This document shows, piece after piece, positions 53,501-63,869 of a stretch of 64,000 bases of DNA (the first letter of the stretch is position 1; each line of letters begins with the position of its first letter). Both the position numbers and the translations under genes were made by a program. The notes under the pieces were generated by a model. That model searched no databases. It was not told the origin of the DNA and saw nothing but the letters and a program-made list of their open reading frames with translations. The stretch lies in assembly GCA_039619475.1 (NCBI GenBank), contig CM077116.1, forward strand, positions 304,890,464 through 304,954,463. The letters run 5' to 3'. The stretch is from Icerya purchasi. Taxonomy: Eukaryota; Arthropoda; Insecta; Hemiptera; Monophlebidae.

Positions 53501-53562
53501 TTCAAATAATGGTGTTTGCCGCAAAGAAGAACATCGCTGTGAGTGCGTCTCCAAATATAAAG
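47326..53562 (+). CDS. Atrn: Attractin/distracted-type protein, 5' four coding exons; join 47326-47561, 47899-48099, 49056-49184, 53369-53562
   Basis: Attractins are large single-pass membrane proteins (EGF, CUB, EGF, kelch, C-type lectin, PSI, laminin-EGF, TM). The exons join in phase (236, 201, 129 and 194 nt) to residues 1-253. Seen in order: a hydrophobic segment at residues about 24-42 (signal sequence or anchor), an EGF-like module CKDDTVCKNGICTNGTCVC, the attractin junction CGGKIRL, a CUB domain (CGWDYLYVFDGDS; SGYALIHFYSDVAVNMSGFN) and two further EGF-like units ending CRKEEHRCEC. Several N-x-S/T sites fit an extracellular region. The kelch exons are not in the window; the next intron exceeds 10 kb and runs off the right edge. 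Confidence 0.9.
47899..48099 (+). CDS. Atrn: Attractin coding exon 2 (CUB, first half)
   Basis: Follows TATTACAG and ends TACAG before GTAAAT. Residues 79-145: RLSEPSGVIYDGIGNYSTDI, KCSWLID, CGWDYLYVFDGDSIHSPLLA. Confidence 0.92.
48399..48500. repeat. Near-perfect 102-bp hairpin in attractin intron 2
   Basis: Two 50-base arms (48399-48448, 48451-48500) separated by GA, complementary at 49 of 50 positions. Outer sequence TAATAAGTTAATAATAACAG. Very AT-rich. Confidence 0.92.
49056..49184 (+). CDS. Atrn: Attractin coding exon 3 (CUB, second half)
   Basis: Follows TTTTGTAG and ends TACAA before GTAATT. Residues 146-188: SGLMYTKDYAIRRIPEIVTT then SGYALIHFYSD and GFNISY. Confidence 0.92.
49845..49895 (-). 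repeat. Family H repeat, partial copy 1
   Basis: ATTACAACGTAATTCTTAG followed by AAAAAATGTCCCAATTTTA, the complement of the left part of the unit described at 56799. It faces the copy at 50069. Confidence 0.6.
50069..50198 (+). repeat. Family H repeat, copy 2
   Basis: Shares AGAATTACGTTGTAAATTTT, AGAGACAGAAATG, a GGGACACAGCCCTTTGCGAGG block and GGCCAAAGTGGCC with the copy at 56799-57014. Confidence 0.8.
50310..52888. other. Attractin intron 3, nothing recognised
   Basis: AT-rich, no ORF with family resemblance and no clear repeat. The region 51300-52100 has the look of an old decayed element but shows no motif. Confidence 0.4.
52889..53033 (+). mobile_element. LINE C-terminal tail fragment
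   Basis: Encodes GKRPRGRPRQKFITQILEDS then YQLMKRKAQARDLKASRF and stop, the GKRxRGRPR...D...Y...K..A.DR tail common to many arthropod LINEs. Only the last 45 or so codons remain. Confidence 0.7.
53085..53250. repeat. Inverted repeat, arms about 70-80 bp
   Basis: CGATTTTTAAAAAATCTATC on the left and its complement on the right, continuing through ATGTCAATTATTTGAATT. The block GATTGAGGAATAGAAGAA occurs at both 53072 and 53167. It ends about 120 bp before attractin exon 4. Confidence 0.8.
53369..53562 (+). CDS. Atrn: Attractin coding exon 4 (EGF-like pair)
   Basis: Follows TTCGAAAG and ends AAAG before GTAATG. Residues 189-253 with CSGNGNCVDGICIC, EACDIPVCPNNCSNNGVC and CECVSKYKG. The motif ACDIP is shared with vertebrate attractin at this position. 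Ends in phase 1. Confidence 0.92.
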
Positions 53563-53749
53563 GTAATGTTGTTTTGTTAAAATTTACCGAATTTTGAAAA
53601 TTGTAATACTGTAAACTGTAAAAAAAGAAACTTAATGTAAAGTTCGTATATAGTTAAATAAATTCTGCGTTTTGTAATTATACTATAACGAAAAAAAAGA
53701 AAATACTATCAACGTATGAGTTTAAAAGTCGATAATACAACTGAGTAGT

Positions 53750-54731
53750 GATATATATATATAAAACAAAGTCGGGTTAGTTACACCATTTATAACTCAA
53801 GAACGGCTGGACCGATTTTTAAGATCTTTGATTTGTCGGATTTGTCTCCGCTCCGAATAGCAGAATACACAATTTAAAACAAAATTTACGAAGAAAATTC
53901 ATATTTTTTTTTTTTTGCTGTTTTTTAGCCCAAAATGGAGGTTTAAATAATTTTTTAACCGTAATTTCTGGATTTTATGAAAAGATTTCCGTGTTATTTT
54001 TTATATTTTGAATTTCGCTTTTAAAGGGTTATCTGGTGATGAGTTATGAATTTTTTAAAGGTGATTTTTCAGGTCGTTCTAAATTCCATGTTATATATTC
54101 TAGACGGTTTCTTGTCGCCCAGGCTAGCCGTTCAGCTTAAAGTTGTAAATTGTCATAGATAGAAGTTTAATTGTAATTTATGATCCAATTCTGATAAGTC
54201 AAACCGTTTCCGAGTTCTATTGTATAATTGAATATTTTTGTCGTTTCTGAACCATCTTATTCGGATTATTCCGTACATTGCATGTATTCGAAATCGTAAA
54301 AAGCGGTATAAATTTACTTTAAGACATTAAATTACGTTAGAAACACGTTTTTTCGTGTGTAGCCCACCATCAACTAACCGCTCAGAGTACATACTTTATT
54401 AAAAAGTATATAAATTGACTGTGTTCTCTATGTTGTTAGTTGACGGGATAGCCCGAAAAAAACATGTTTCCAAAGTAATTTACTTTAATTTTTTAAAGTA
54501 AATTTATACTGATTTTTATTATTAGGTGAATAATGCCTTGCTGCTGCGTGAATTATTATTGATTTCGATGTAATTAAAATACTTTTCATTTTGATTTTTG
54601 TACATTTATTGAACTTAATTTATTTTGAGTATTAATTTTATCTTAATAAAAAAGCTGAATTTAATTCAGCTAATAAGTTAACACAACATTTATTGATTCT
54701 AAGGCGGTACGAAGTTCGCCGGGTCAACTAG
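53750..54731 (+). mobile_element. Helitron (non-autonomous)
   Basis: The 5' side reads ATATATATATAAAACAAAGT then GGTTAGTTACACCATTTATA and AACTCAAGAACGGCTGGACC, the familiar insect Helitron opening. The 3' side has a short stem GGCG...CGCC followed by GGGTCAACTAG, with CTAG at 54728-54731. No Rep/helicase ORF is present. An inner inverted repeat lies near 54345-54480. Confidence 0.75.
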
Positions 54732-55939
54732 CATACATATGTATATATAGGAATTTTCTTGGTTTTATCGTTTTCTTGATTATAAGATAACATCTGTCTA
54801 TTGGTAACTTTAAATTACAACAAACCTTACTCGTATATTTCAACTGTAATTTAAATGTTGCTCATTACTCTTTCATTTTCTGTTACGCCAAGTTTTTTTT
54901 ATTACGCGGTTTTCGTTTTATCTGCGAATTCTTTTTAATGAGAATGTTATCTATTTATAACAAGTTTTCTGGATGTTCTATTTATTTGTTGCTGGAAGTT
55001 AGGAAAAAAATTAAATCATTTTACTGTGAAATTTTTTGTTCATTTTACAACCGATAATCCTTTAGTGTCTAGATCATAGTTTGCGCGTTACATTTATTAT
55101 TTTAGTTTAAACTTTAAAATTGTATATTATCTTTTTTTTTTTTTTTTTTTTGAATTCGTTACATTTACAAATATATATGCAGTTTTTATATCTTATTCAA
55201 GATTTTTCCGAGAAAAGTTTTAGTTGATACATTTCCGTGCTCTAAATAATTTATAAGCAATTGAAGTTTCAGTAATCAATGTATTGATTTATAAACTGTT
55301 ATGCCAGTTTATTTTAACGAGTCCTGTAATGATTTTTATTTTATAACGAAATACGTTTATTTATGCTTATCACCTATTAAAGTTAATAACAAAGTTGTAC
55401 TTATTTCAATTACAATTTATAGTTTGATTGATCTTGAACAGTAAATACAATAGCTGCTTGTGTAGTATTATCACTTCTGTTTCGGTTATCCGCTGCTTGC
55501 AATTATCGTTTTTCTTCTTTTTATTTTTTTATATTGGTTTCCAACAGGGAGTATTCCTTCATTTGATTTTTTTTCGACTTGTTCCAATTATATTACTATT
55601 AATACCGGCTCCATTTATAGTAAATATGCAATTTTATATAAATCTTAGGGGGAAAATATTAATAACAGCTTATGAAAACGTAAATAAGTTTAAAACAGGA
55701 AAGTGCAATATGTTTTTGAACAACCGTACTACTGACAGCGTAGCCAGAAGATACCGTATCTCTTTCCATTATTTAGCGTTATTATAATGTACAAATATAA
55801 TCACGTACACGCCCGGACTATGCTGATAAAGTTATTGAGAACCCTTATAACCGTATACCGAACATTATATTATCGATCGACGTAATTCCTCTAGTAATTT
55901 CTATCTCTACCATGATAGAATCTCTTTAATACGCACAAT
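54732..55939. other. Attractin intron, nothing recognised
   Basis: Contains a T run at about 55131-55150 and a 119-codon ORF at 55428-55787 of low complexity that matches no family. Confidence 0.4.
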
Positions 55940-56155
55940 TTTGGCCTCGTAAGTGGCTGTGCCGCTTGACTCTTCTTGCTTACATTTCTGCCTCTTTCTC
56001 TTCTATACTTTGTATAAAATAATTAAAATTTACAACGTAATTCTTAGGCTGGCCCGCATTAGATTTTATAACGAAAAAGTGTCCCAATTTAATACAATAA
56101 AAAAAAATACAACCAATAATTTATATCATAAATTTTATTAAACTACTGAAATAAC
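55940..56155 (-). repeat. Family H repeat, copy 3 (minus)
   Basis: Complement of the unit at 56799-57014: GGCCTCGTAAGTGGCTGTGC, TACAACGTAATTCTTAGGCT, AAAAAGTGTCCCAATTT, ending ATAAATTTTATTA. Confidence 0.8.
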
Positions 56156-56798
56156 TTAACACGACGCATATAAATAATACCTTTTTTGCACTTCCATGGT
56201 GTTATTAAATTAGCAATATAGTCTTTGCATGCTTCTCCCTATGATGGGACTTCTTATTCATCAACCTGCACAGTAATAAGAAGTGTATTCATTATGTTTC
56301 CAAAATCGAAAACCGCTAATGAACGCAAACACTATGCAGTAGCGAAGAATTTGCCACATTTATACGTGATGCGCCTTTTGGTTCGAATACGACAGATGTA
56401 GAAAAGTTTGAAAAGTGGTTGATTGCATTTTAAGTCAATCGCCTCAGTTATACTAATAAAAAATAATAAGAAAAAAAAATTATCCAAAGGAACCACATTT
56501 TTTCACGTTTTTTGACGAATACTCAACTTGTGTTCACTGATATGGTACCTAAGTTGAATGGTACTCTTTCTAATGGACACAAAGAATCATAAAATCGGTC
56601 TATATAAATATGAGTTACGCGCGAGCAAACAAAAAAGAAAAGAAAAAACATGCGCGACGAACATAACCTCTTTCTTTTTGGAAGTCGGCAAAAATTAAAA
56701 TATAACCATAAAATTAGGACAATTTAATAATACCATGAAAACGCAAATAAAGTATTATTTATATGTTTTGTGGTATATTAAGTTGTTTCGGTAGATTA

Positions 56799-57007
56799 AT
56801 AAAATTTATAGTACAAATTATTGGTTGTATTTTTTTTTTTTATTGTATAAAAGTGGGACATTTTTTCGTTATAAAATCTAATAAGGGCCGGTCTACGAAT
56901 TACGTTGTAAATTTTGATCATTTTACACGAAGTGTAGAAGAGAAAGAGACAGAAATGTGAGTTAGAGGGGTCAAGGGGCACAGCCCCTTGCGAGGCCAAA
57001 ATGGCCG

Positions 57008-57014
<7 letters not shown>
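56799..57014 (+). repeat. Family H repeat, copy 4 (most complete, about 215 bp)
   Basis: Starts AATAAAATTTATAGTACAAA and ends in two adjacent hairpins: CAAGGGGC/GCCCCTTG with loop ACA, then GGCCA/TGGCC with loop AAA. It is followed at once by an (AT)n tract. Confidence 0.85.

Positions 57015-57054
<40 letters not shown>
57011..57054 (+). repeat. (AT)n microsatellite
   Basis: About 20 TA dinucleotides between the family H hairpins and the LTR at 57055. Confidence 0.9.
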
Positions 57055-57059
<5 letters not shown>

Positions 57060-57601
57060 CGAACTCGCCTTTTCTCTCTCTGTACGTAAGGGAGACGACC
57101 AGAACAGAATAAGGAAGACGATGGAAAAAGTAAATAGTAAACAAACAAAAAAACTACAAATATGCCGCGGATAACTTTCGATTTCTTAAACGTCGATGGG
57201 CATCAGGCTTTACTAATTTAGATGAAAGCTGAAGAGATAATTGCAAAACATTGCTTCGAAGAGAACGCGATCATAATTTGCATTTATTTCCGACGGTCGT
57301 GTTAAGTTCGAACTCTAAACCGTTTACCCGATGCAGGTTACAATGCATCTTTATTGTATCCGATTTACCTGAGCCGGCCTTTATCTATTATCACCGCTCG
57401 ATACAATACGACACAGTTCGATATTTCGGCACGTGTCACAGAACGCGCACACACGCGCAAGCCATCGGCCCTTTTACACACAGACACTATCAGAGCCGAT
57501 AATCGACGACGTTCGAAATAAATGAATAAAACTAAAGACAGAACACATTATTTGATTATTCTGTCGACAAAAGATCGCGCCACCAACCCTGATTCGTATC
57601 A
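57055..57601 (+). mobile_element. Probable solo LTR
   Basis: Starts TGTTGCGAACTCGCC and ends TTCGTATCA (TG...CA), 547 bp, less AT-rich than the flanks, with AATAAATGAATAAA as a likely polyadenylation signal near 57518. ATAT on each side could be a 4-bp duplication, but the surrounding AT repeat weakens that. Confidence 0.55.
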
Positions 57602-57606
57602 ATATA

Positions 57607-58793
57607 TAGTAGAACCTGGTTATAACGGCACCGGCTGTAATGTTAACTCGGGTTTAGCGTCATTTTATTATTAGACCGGTCAAAATATAATATTTGGCGT
57701 TATAAGAAAACCCGGTTATATCGTCAAAAAAATATTGCCCCTCGGCTATAGCGTCAAAAAGTTCGTGATGCTCAATTTACAAAAGTGAAATTATGCTTGA
57801 GTAATGCTCCCACCAGGTTCACTCAAAATCCTTGTGCAGGAACAGCAAAACCGAAAAGTAAATCGCTAGCTGGACGTTGAACCTATTATTTGCTTAGTCC
57901 CGTCATACTGAAACATCAATCTTGTTTTTTTTTCCGGCCAACTGCACAAGTGTTCTTCAGCCCATGGATCAAGGTGTCATAAAAAGTCTGAAGTGTCACT
58001 ACCGAAAGTTCTTTTTGAACAAAATAATTTTCTGCATGGACACCGCACAACTCGTAAACATCTCAATCTCGGATGCCATAGAATTCCTAGACAATACCTG
58101 GGGAAATGTAGCATCGATGACGATTTCCAAGTACTTTCATAAAGCACAGTTGAAATCTACAGACCCACTTGGAGATTATGACGAATTGCCTCTTTCAACA
58201 TGGATTGGACAGTTTAATGTTGACTAGAGTAACTTTGGAAATGACATCGATTCATACGCATCAGTAGATAATCATGTGGAAACATTCCAAATGTTGAGTG
58301 ATGCAGAAATCGTCGCAGATGTGCAAAACAAGGGGAAGCTGAAGATAGTCCAGATGAAGATGCTGACCGGACCGAAGAAGACATCGTTTGTCCATCCATT
58401 CACGAAACAATGAAAGCTGTTGAGACTCTTTCCCGGTTCTTCCACTTCAGAGAAACGTCTGCTGAAACACTCAACGCTCTACAGGATGTATGCAGCACGA
58501 CGGAGAAAATTTATTTTTCTGTGAAAACTGTACAACAGAAGATTACAGATTTTTTTCAACAGTAAGCCTTTAATATATTGCGAGTAACATTTGTTTGTTC
58601 TTTTTACACAAATTATAATGTTTTAATTATTTCCTGTAGTAAATTTCAACAAATAATTTGATGTAAAACATTTGCGTTTTTACTTCTTATATTCTTCAAC
58701 TCAGATTTCAAGGCAGCTCTTTTATAACGTCACTCGGATATAACGTTAACATTTTTCTGGTCCCTTCAATGAAGTTATAACCAGGTTCCACTG
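57607..58793 (+). mobile_element. pogo/Tigger element, internally deleted
   Basis: Terminal inverted repeats TAGTAGAACCTGGTTATAAC (left) and CAGTGGAACCTGGTTATAAC (right complement), flanked by TA. It retains only the transposase end: NCTSVLQPMDQGVIKSLK near 57940 and a C-terminal acidic tail. Confidence 0.85.
57922..58564 (+). pseudogene. Tigger transposase C-terminal part
   Basis: PANCTSVLQPMDQGVIKSLK is the highly conserved block before the last catalytic Asp of pogo-group DDE transposases. It continues to WIGQFNVD and a stop. Shifted frames then carry LSDAEIVADVQ and SIHETMKAVETLSRFFH up to KITDFFQQ and TAA at 58562-58564. The DNA-binding half is deleted. Confidence 0.8.
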
Positions 58794-58810
58794 TATATAT
58801 ACCCAAAGAC

Positions 58811-60220
58811 ATGGTTATTGCTATTTATAAAAACAAAGGAGATAAAGTAGACTGTTCAAATTATCGTGGTATATCACTTTTATGTACAGCCGGTAAAATC
58901 CTGAGATCAATTCTACAGCAGCAACTACAGCTGGTAATGGACGCGTACCTTCCCGAAGAACAATGTGGCTTTAGGCAAGAGCGCAGCACGGTGGATATGG
59001 TGTATGTCGTAAGACAAGTTATAGAAAAAGCTAGAGAACAAAATAAAGCTTTGTATATGACTTTTATAGACGTTAAAAAGGCATTCGATACAGTTAATAG
59101 AAATGCGATATGGCGATGTCTAAAGATAGGCGGATGTTCACCAACATTTGTTTCAATTGTAAAAAAACTACATGAAGGCATGGAAAGTGCAGTTATTTGC
59201 GATACCGAAGTGTCGGATCCTTTTCCGGTAACAACCGGTGTAAGACAAGGGTGTGTGCTTGCACCGTCACTGTTCAACTTTTATATGGGAATGATTTCCT
59301 AATATACAAATAAAAAACTGAATAAATAGGTATTAAAATAAAATATCGTTTTGACGACGGCGGATTATACAACCTACAAAGGTTTAATACAAACAGCAAG
59401 ACGGAAGTGTTTGTATTGAAAAAACTACAGTATGCAGATGACTGTGTCATACTGAGTGAAACCCCTGCAGAATTATAAAGCGCGCTAAATCATCTATATG
59501 AAACCTTTCGGGATTTTGGACTAGCTATTAAAAAATACAAGCAAAACGGAAGTTATGATAATAAATAACGCGGAGGAAAACTTCTACCTGAACCGAGTGA
59601 AGCTAAAAATCGTCAAAAACTTGAAATATCTTGGAAGCATAATTGGCGACGATAACGAACTGGATGAGGAGATCAAGCATAGAATAAAAAATGCAATGAC
59701 TGCTTATAATAAGCTAGCGAAACGAGTATTTAGAAACAAAGACCTGAATATCGATACTAAGTTAAAAGTTTACAGTAATATTACCAACAATGCTCTACAA
59801 TAAGGAGACATGGCCAATTAGAAGCAATCAAATTAGAAAACTGGAGATCTGTCAGATGAGGATGCTCCGACAAATACTAAGAATAACATATGGAAAGATA
59901 AGATCTCGAACGAAAGAATTCTGCAGATGGCAAATTGTAAATCAATAGAACAATGTTTAACCAAAGCGCAACTAAGATGGACTGGCTATGTTATACGAAT
60001 GGATAAAAACCGTACACAGAAGCGGTTATTATATGGCGTATTAGGCACGGGAAAAAGATACCGTGGAAGACCAAAACTTCGATACACTTCCTGTAAACAT
60101 ACAACAAAGGCAAGAAGAAATACAATAAGTCAATTTCAATGCGCGCAATGCAGCTACGTATCCAGTTATGAAATAGGATTGATATCCCACATGAGATTCA
60201 GGCATCGTATTATCTGACGG
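58811..60220 (+). mobile_element. Non-LTR retrotransposon, RT to C-terminal zinc finger, decayed
   Basis: First block: YKNKGDKVDCSNYRGISLL, GFRQERSTVDMVYVVRQ, FIDVKKAFDTV (RT motif with first catalytic Asp), TTGVRQGCVLAPSLF. It then breaks; a YADDCVILSE-like box is readable near 59430. It continues with LKYLGSIIGDDNELDEEIK, LRWTGYVIRMDKN, GKRYRGRPKLRY and a C2H2-like finger CAQCSYVSSYEIGLISHMRF. Stops and frameshifts make it inactive. It abuts the Tigger right end. Confidence 0.75.
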
Positions 60221-61440
60221 AGAAGAAGTGATAAGAGAAATGACACTCATACTTATATATTGATACAGATTCAGTATTTATGGTACTATCTTTTGGGCGG
60301 TGTTCGAACTAGAAAATATTATTCGATAAAAGTTATTAATTCATGATCTCTCAAACATCATTCTAATTTGTCGCCGTCGCGGCGTCGCTGGCTATATAGG
60401 TTTCCAAGATGCTTATTCAGTTAAAACTAAAATTATTCCCGTGCATATTCGAGCGGACAAATGTGTCGAGGCGGAGTCTGATTGTGTGTCCTGGTGGTAG
60501 TGGCAGGTAGCGGAGGTAACTACATAATTCGGGGCGAGTGTGCTTTGCACGAAAGCTGTGACGAGCAGCACCGAATCGGGGGAAGATTTTGCAAATCCAG
60601 CTAAAAGCAGGCTAGTGTAATGATTGCGTTGTACGTTTAAGACAATAGTTGATCTGTTCACCGCACATAGTATTTTGTTGATCGATTTTATTCTCCGTTG
60701 TGATGTCGATCAGACCGCAGGTCGACACATTGTTTATGCTAATTTAATTGTAACCGCGTTGTATATTTTGTTTTTTCGGCTTCGTGCTATTCGTTTAAAC
60801 TATTTTTCTTCGTATTTGTTTGTTTGTTTCTTTTTATTATTATTATTTTTTAATACATTTCTAGTCAGGGGAGTATAGCCGGTTAAGTGATAAACTCCGT
60901 CTGGTCGCAAAATATAAGTTAATTATCATCGTAATAGAGTAAATTCAAGTATTTAAGTTATTAGAGTTCATTTTTTTAAAGTCAACTCGCGTATTTTGCC
61001 AGAATATAGTAATACTCGGGACCCGCGCTCATAGTGAGATTACCCAGAAGTAATTTTCGTATCCTTCATACGGGGAATTATCAATTAATTTCATTGTTCG
61101 TTGTGAAAACCCTAATGTTCGCCAGGAAGATTAGGGTTCACCCATAATCGTTGCGGTCGTCGAGTTGAAAATGATGTAAAAAATAAAATAAAACATCAGT
61201 ACGTTTCACTGACTTCCTAAATAGGGATTCAAAAATATTTAATGCATTCAGTATGTCATCATTATCATTTATCCACTCAATATCCAAATAAGGGGTACCA
61301 ACTGCAAGGAGAAAGGTTGATGATGTAATAGAACATGGAACGGTACAATTGCGCAGCTCTTATGTTACTTATACAACTATAACGAGCGATTCAGTGGCAA
61401 GGTTAAACCAAGACGACCGAGCACGTTATAGCTGATGCAT
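60221..61440. other. Attractin intron; unclassified, less AT-rich sequence
   Basis: 60370-60600 and 61010-61180 are GC-richer than the surroundings, suggesting transposon 5' UTR or LTR material, but I found no boundaries or coding motif. Confidence 0.35.
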
Positions 61441-61775
61441 ATGCAAGGTAAGATAAACGTATAAGGAGGGGAGCAGAACGGAAATAGGATAACATAGCAA
61501 TTATTAATATGCAACGCTAGTATAAAGTAGGACTGCACTTGGAATTCATCGAAACGCTTGTTTTTGCGATACAAATGAAGTCCCGTATGTGTTGTGCCTA
61601 CTATACATCAACTAGCGAGCATACGGTGGTATACGTGGTGGTTGGCCATTGCCGTTCACCGCAATTTAATTTAATTTCATTTTTATAATAATTTCTGTCA
61701 TCGCCAGGAATCTAAATCAAGACTTCCCAATGAAAGTCGAGTGCTGTAGCAACAAGGCTTTCGCGACGACATCGT
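61440..61775 (-). mobile_element. tRNA-derived SINE family S, copy 4 (diverged)
   Basis: Keeps the GGTGGTATACGTGGTGGTTG and CCATTGCC blocks and a decayed head (complement GAAAGCCTTGTTGCTACAGC for the A box). Same orientation as copies 1-3. Confidence 0.65.
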
Positions 61776-62149
61776 CACGATATCCTCGTTCCTAGAAGGC
61801 TTAGCTTCCGCTTCGGAAATCTCGATCCCAGCCGATAACAAAATATGCGCGCTAGTTCGTATATAGCAGAGCAGGTATACTTAGGCTACATTTGTATATC
61901 GATAGATTAAACATTCACAATATCAATATGAAGTGTAGTTATGCGTGTTGGCGTCGCATGAACAATTGCATCAACGTGAGTAGTACAGTCGTCTTGGCTC
62001 GCCTTACCACTGATACCCTTTCTCACGTTGGTCGGCAAAAACACGGAAGCTGGGTTTGCGCTCCGGTTTACGTGCTACTCAATTGCGCTGCTACCCTCTA
62101 ATTCTCCTATGAATTAAAAGATAATCTCATATTGGCATTTAATCAATTT

Positions 62150-62640
62150 GTGTTTTAAGATAACTAATCGGTTCTGTTGTAACAACACCACACTCCTTTC
62201 CGCATATGTTACTCACGAATATGTTGGTGGAGCTGGTTTTTTCTGAGCCACGAGGACGTTCAAGTATTTTCTTTTCAGCTATTTCGCGAGCATTATATTC
62301 AACAGTTATAAGTCCTCTTGTAATTGTATGTTTCCAGTGGATACGTTAACGAACAGTTTTTTCCTAGGTATCAAATTGTATGTTGAAGTCCTTGAATGTT
62401 TTCCATATAAAATTTTTGTGCGCCCCTAACGGTCTGCCAATCCGCCGTTTGTCCAACGCTTGCTATCTGTAAAATATTTGCTTAAATGCCTGGCGCGTAT
62501 TTTTACTAAATGTTCGAACCATCTCGGGCAATTTTTGTAAAATAATATTTGAATCGGCTTACATTGTGGGGCTGTTGTAGCACAGTTCGGTTAAATACTT
62601 GATCACGCAACGTATGCATGGTATTCTGTGTAGTACGAGT
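62150..62640 (-). mobile_element. Antisense LINE C-terminal remnant
   Basis: On the minus strand a frame with stops reads PEMVRTFSKNTRQAFKQIF, then IGRPLGAHKNFIWKTF and later ITRGLITVEYNAREIAEK, resembling the GRPxxxW...LDT.EKTV.R tail of arthropod LINEs. Heavily mutated. Confidence 0.45.
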
Positions 62641-62820
62641 TGGTGGAAACGTTCTAATTTATTTATGTAGTTTTCACTCAGCGCCTAAGTTAGCGCAGGT
62701 ATTACATTGGACATTAACTATCTGATTGAAATCAGTGAATATTCGCTCTTAAAACCTCTTGCGTTTAAGCGATTAATCGTTGCTAATGTGCTACTTGCAA
62801 TTGCTTTGGATTTTTATTCA

Positions 62821-63809
62821 GGATACTTGCAAGGACCTGACCAACCGGCAGTTCAGAATTAGTTATGAGGAAGCGATGTCTGACTGGAGAGAAATATCGG
62901 CAGGAATACCACAAGGCAGTGTTTTAGGACCTATCCTTTATCTCCTTTACACAGCCGATATTCCAACGAACAATCATACAGTTATAGCTATGTTTGCTGA
63001 TGACACAGCAATTCTGACCACAAGTAAAATCCAGCAGAGGGCAGCCAAACACTTACAGTCAACAATAAACGAATTAAATACATGGATGAAACGCTGGAAA
63101 ATAAAAGTTAATAGCGAAAAATCGGTGCACATAAACTTCACTTTATGGAAAACTGAGAACATCCCAATGACGCTGAATCAGCAGATAATCCCACAAAAAG
63201 ATTCAGCCAAGTACCTAGGGATGCATCTTGATTCGCGTTTAAATTGGAAGCACCACGTCCGACAAAAATGTTTGGAAATGAAGGCAAAGGTGAGAAGTCT
63301 TTATTGGCTGCTAGGAAGAAACTCGCCGTTATCGATTGAAAACAAACGACTTTTGTATACAGCCATTGTTAAACCTATATGGATTTATGGAATACAGTTG
63401 TGGGGCTGTGCTAGTAGTTCCAACATAAATTGTATACAAAGACGTCAGAACATTGCACTTCGCACGATCACTGCTGCATACAGATTCGAACGCAACGACG
63501 ACATACATCGAGATATGGAAATTCCAATGGTCGTCGATGAAATTACCAGGTTCGCCTGTAAACACGAAAAACGGCTGGAGAAGCATACTAATGTCGAAGT
63601 CATACAACTCCTCGACAACTCTGAGGATATGAGGCGACTTAAACGCCGAAAACCATATGACTTAGTGAAATGATGTATAAAGTCGGAGTCACTTCATTGG
63701 AAGTGTAACTCTTTTCACGTGTAGTCAACTTTGTCACCGTTATTGTTAAAGACTAAATTGTCGTCACAATAAAAAATTTAAGAAAAAAAAAAAAAGGATA
63801 CTTGCAAGG
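62821..63809. repeat. 14-bp target site duplication of the jockey copy
   Basis: GGATACTTGCAAGG at 62821-62834 and exactly repeated at 63796-63809 right after the poly-A. Confidence 0.95.
62835..63795 (+). mobile_element. Jockey-clade LINE, 5'-truncated, with target site duplication
   Basis: One long frame to 63673 encodes ISAGIPQGSVLGPILYLLYT, FADDTAIL (RT catalytic box), [58 protein letters not shown] and LLDNSEDMRRL. It then has a 3' UTR with AATAAA at about 63770 and poly-A to 63795. The frame is unbroken after truncation, so it is younger than the other LINE copies here. Confidence 0.92.
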
Positions 63810-63869
63810 TATTTAAATTGATTTACACGTTCGATTGGTTTATTATTTATTTGAATTGTCTGTGTAATT

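Noticed and set aside
55428..55787. 119-codon plus-strand ORF as a membrane protein gene
   Set aside because: Non-ATG start, hydrophobic low-complexity text from T-rich DNA, no family resemblance, and it lies in a transposon-rich intron.
57251..57502. 83-codon ORF as a gene
   Set aside because: Lies within the probable LTR and has no domain.
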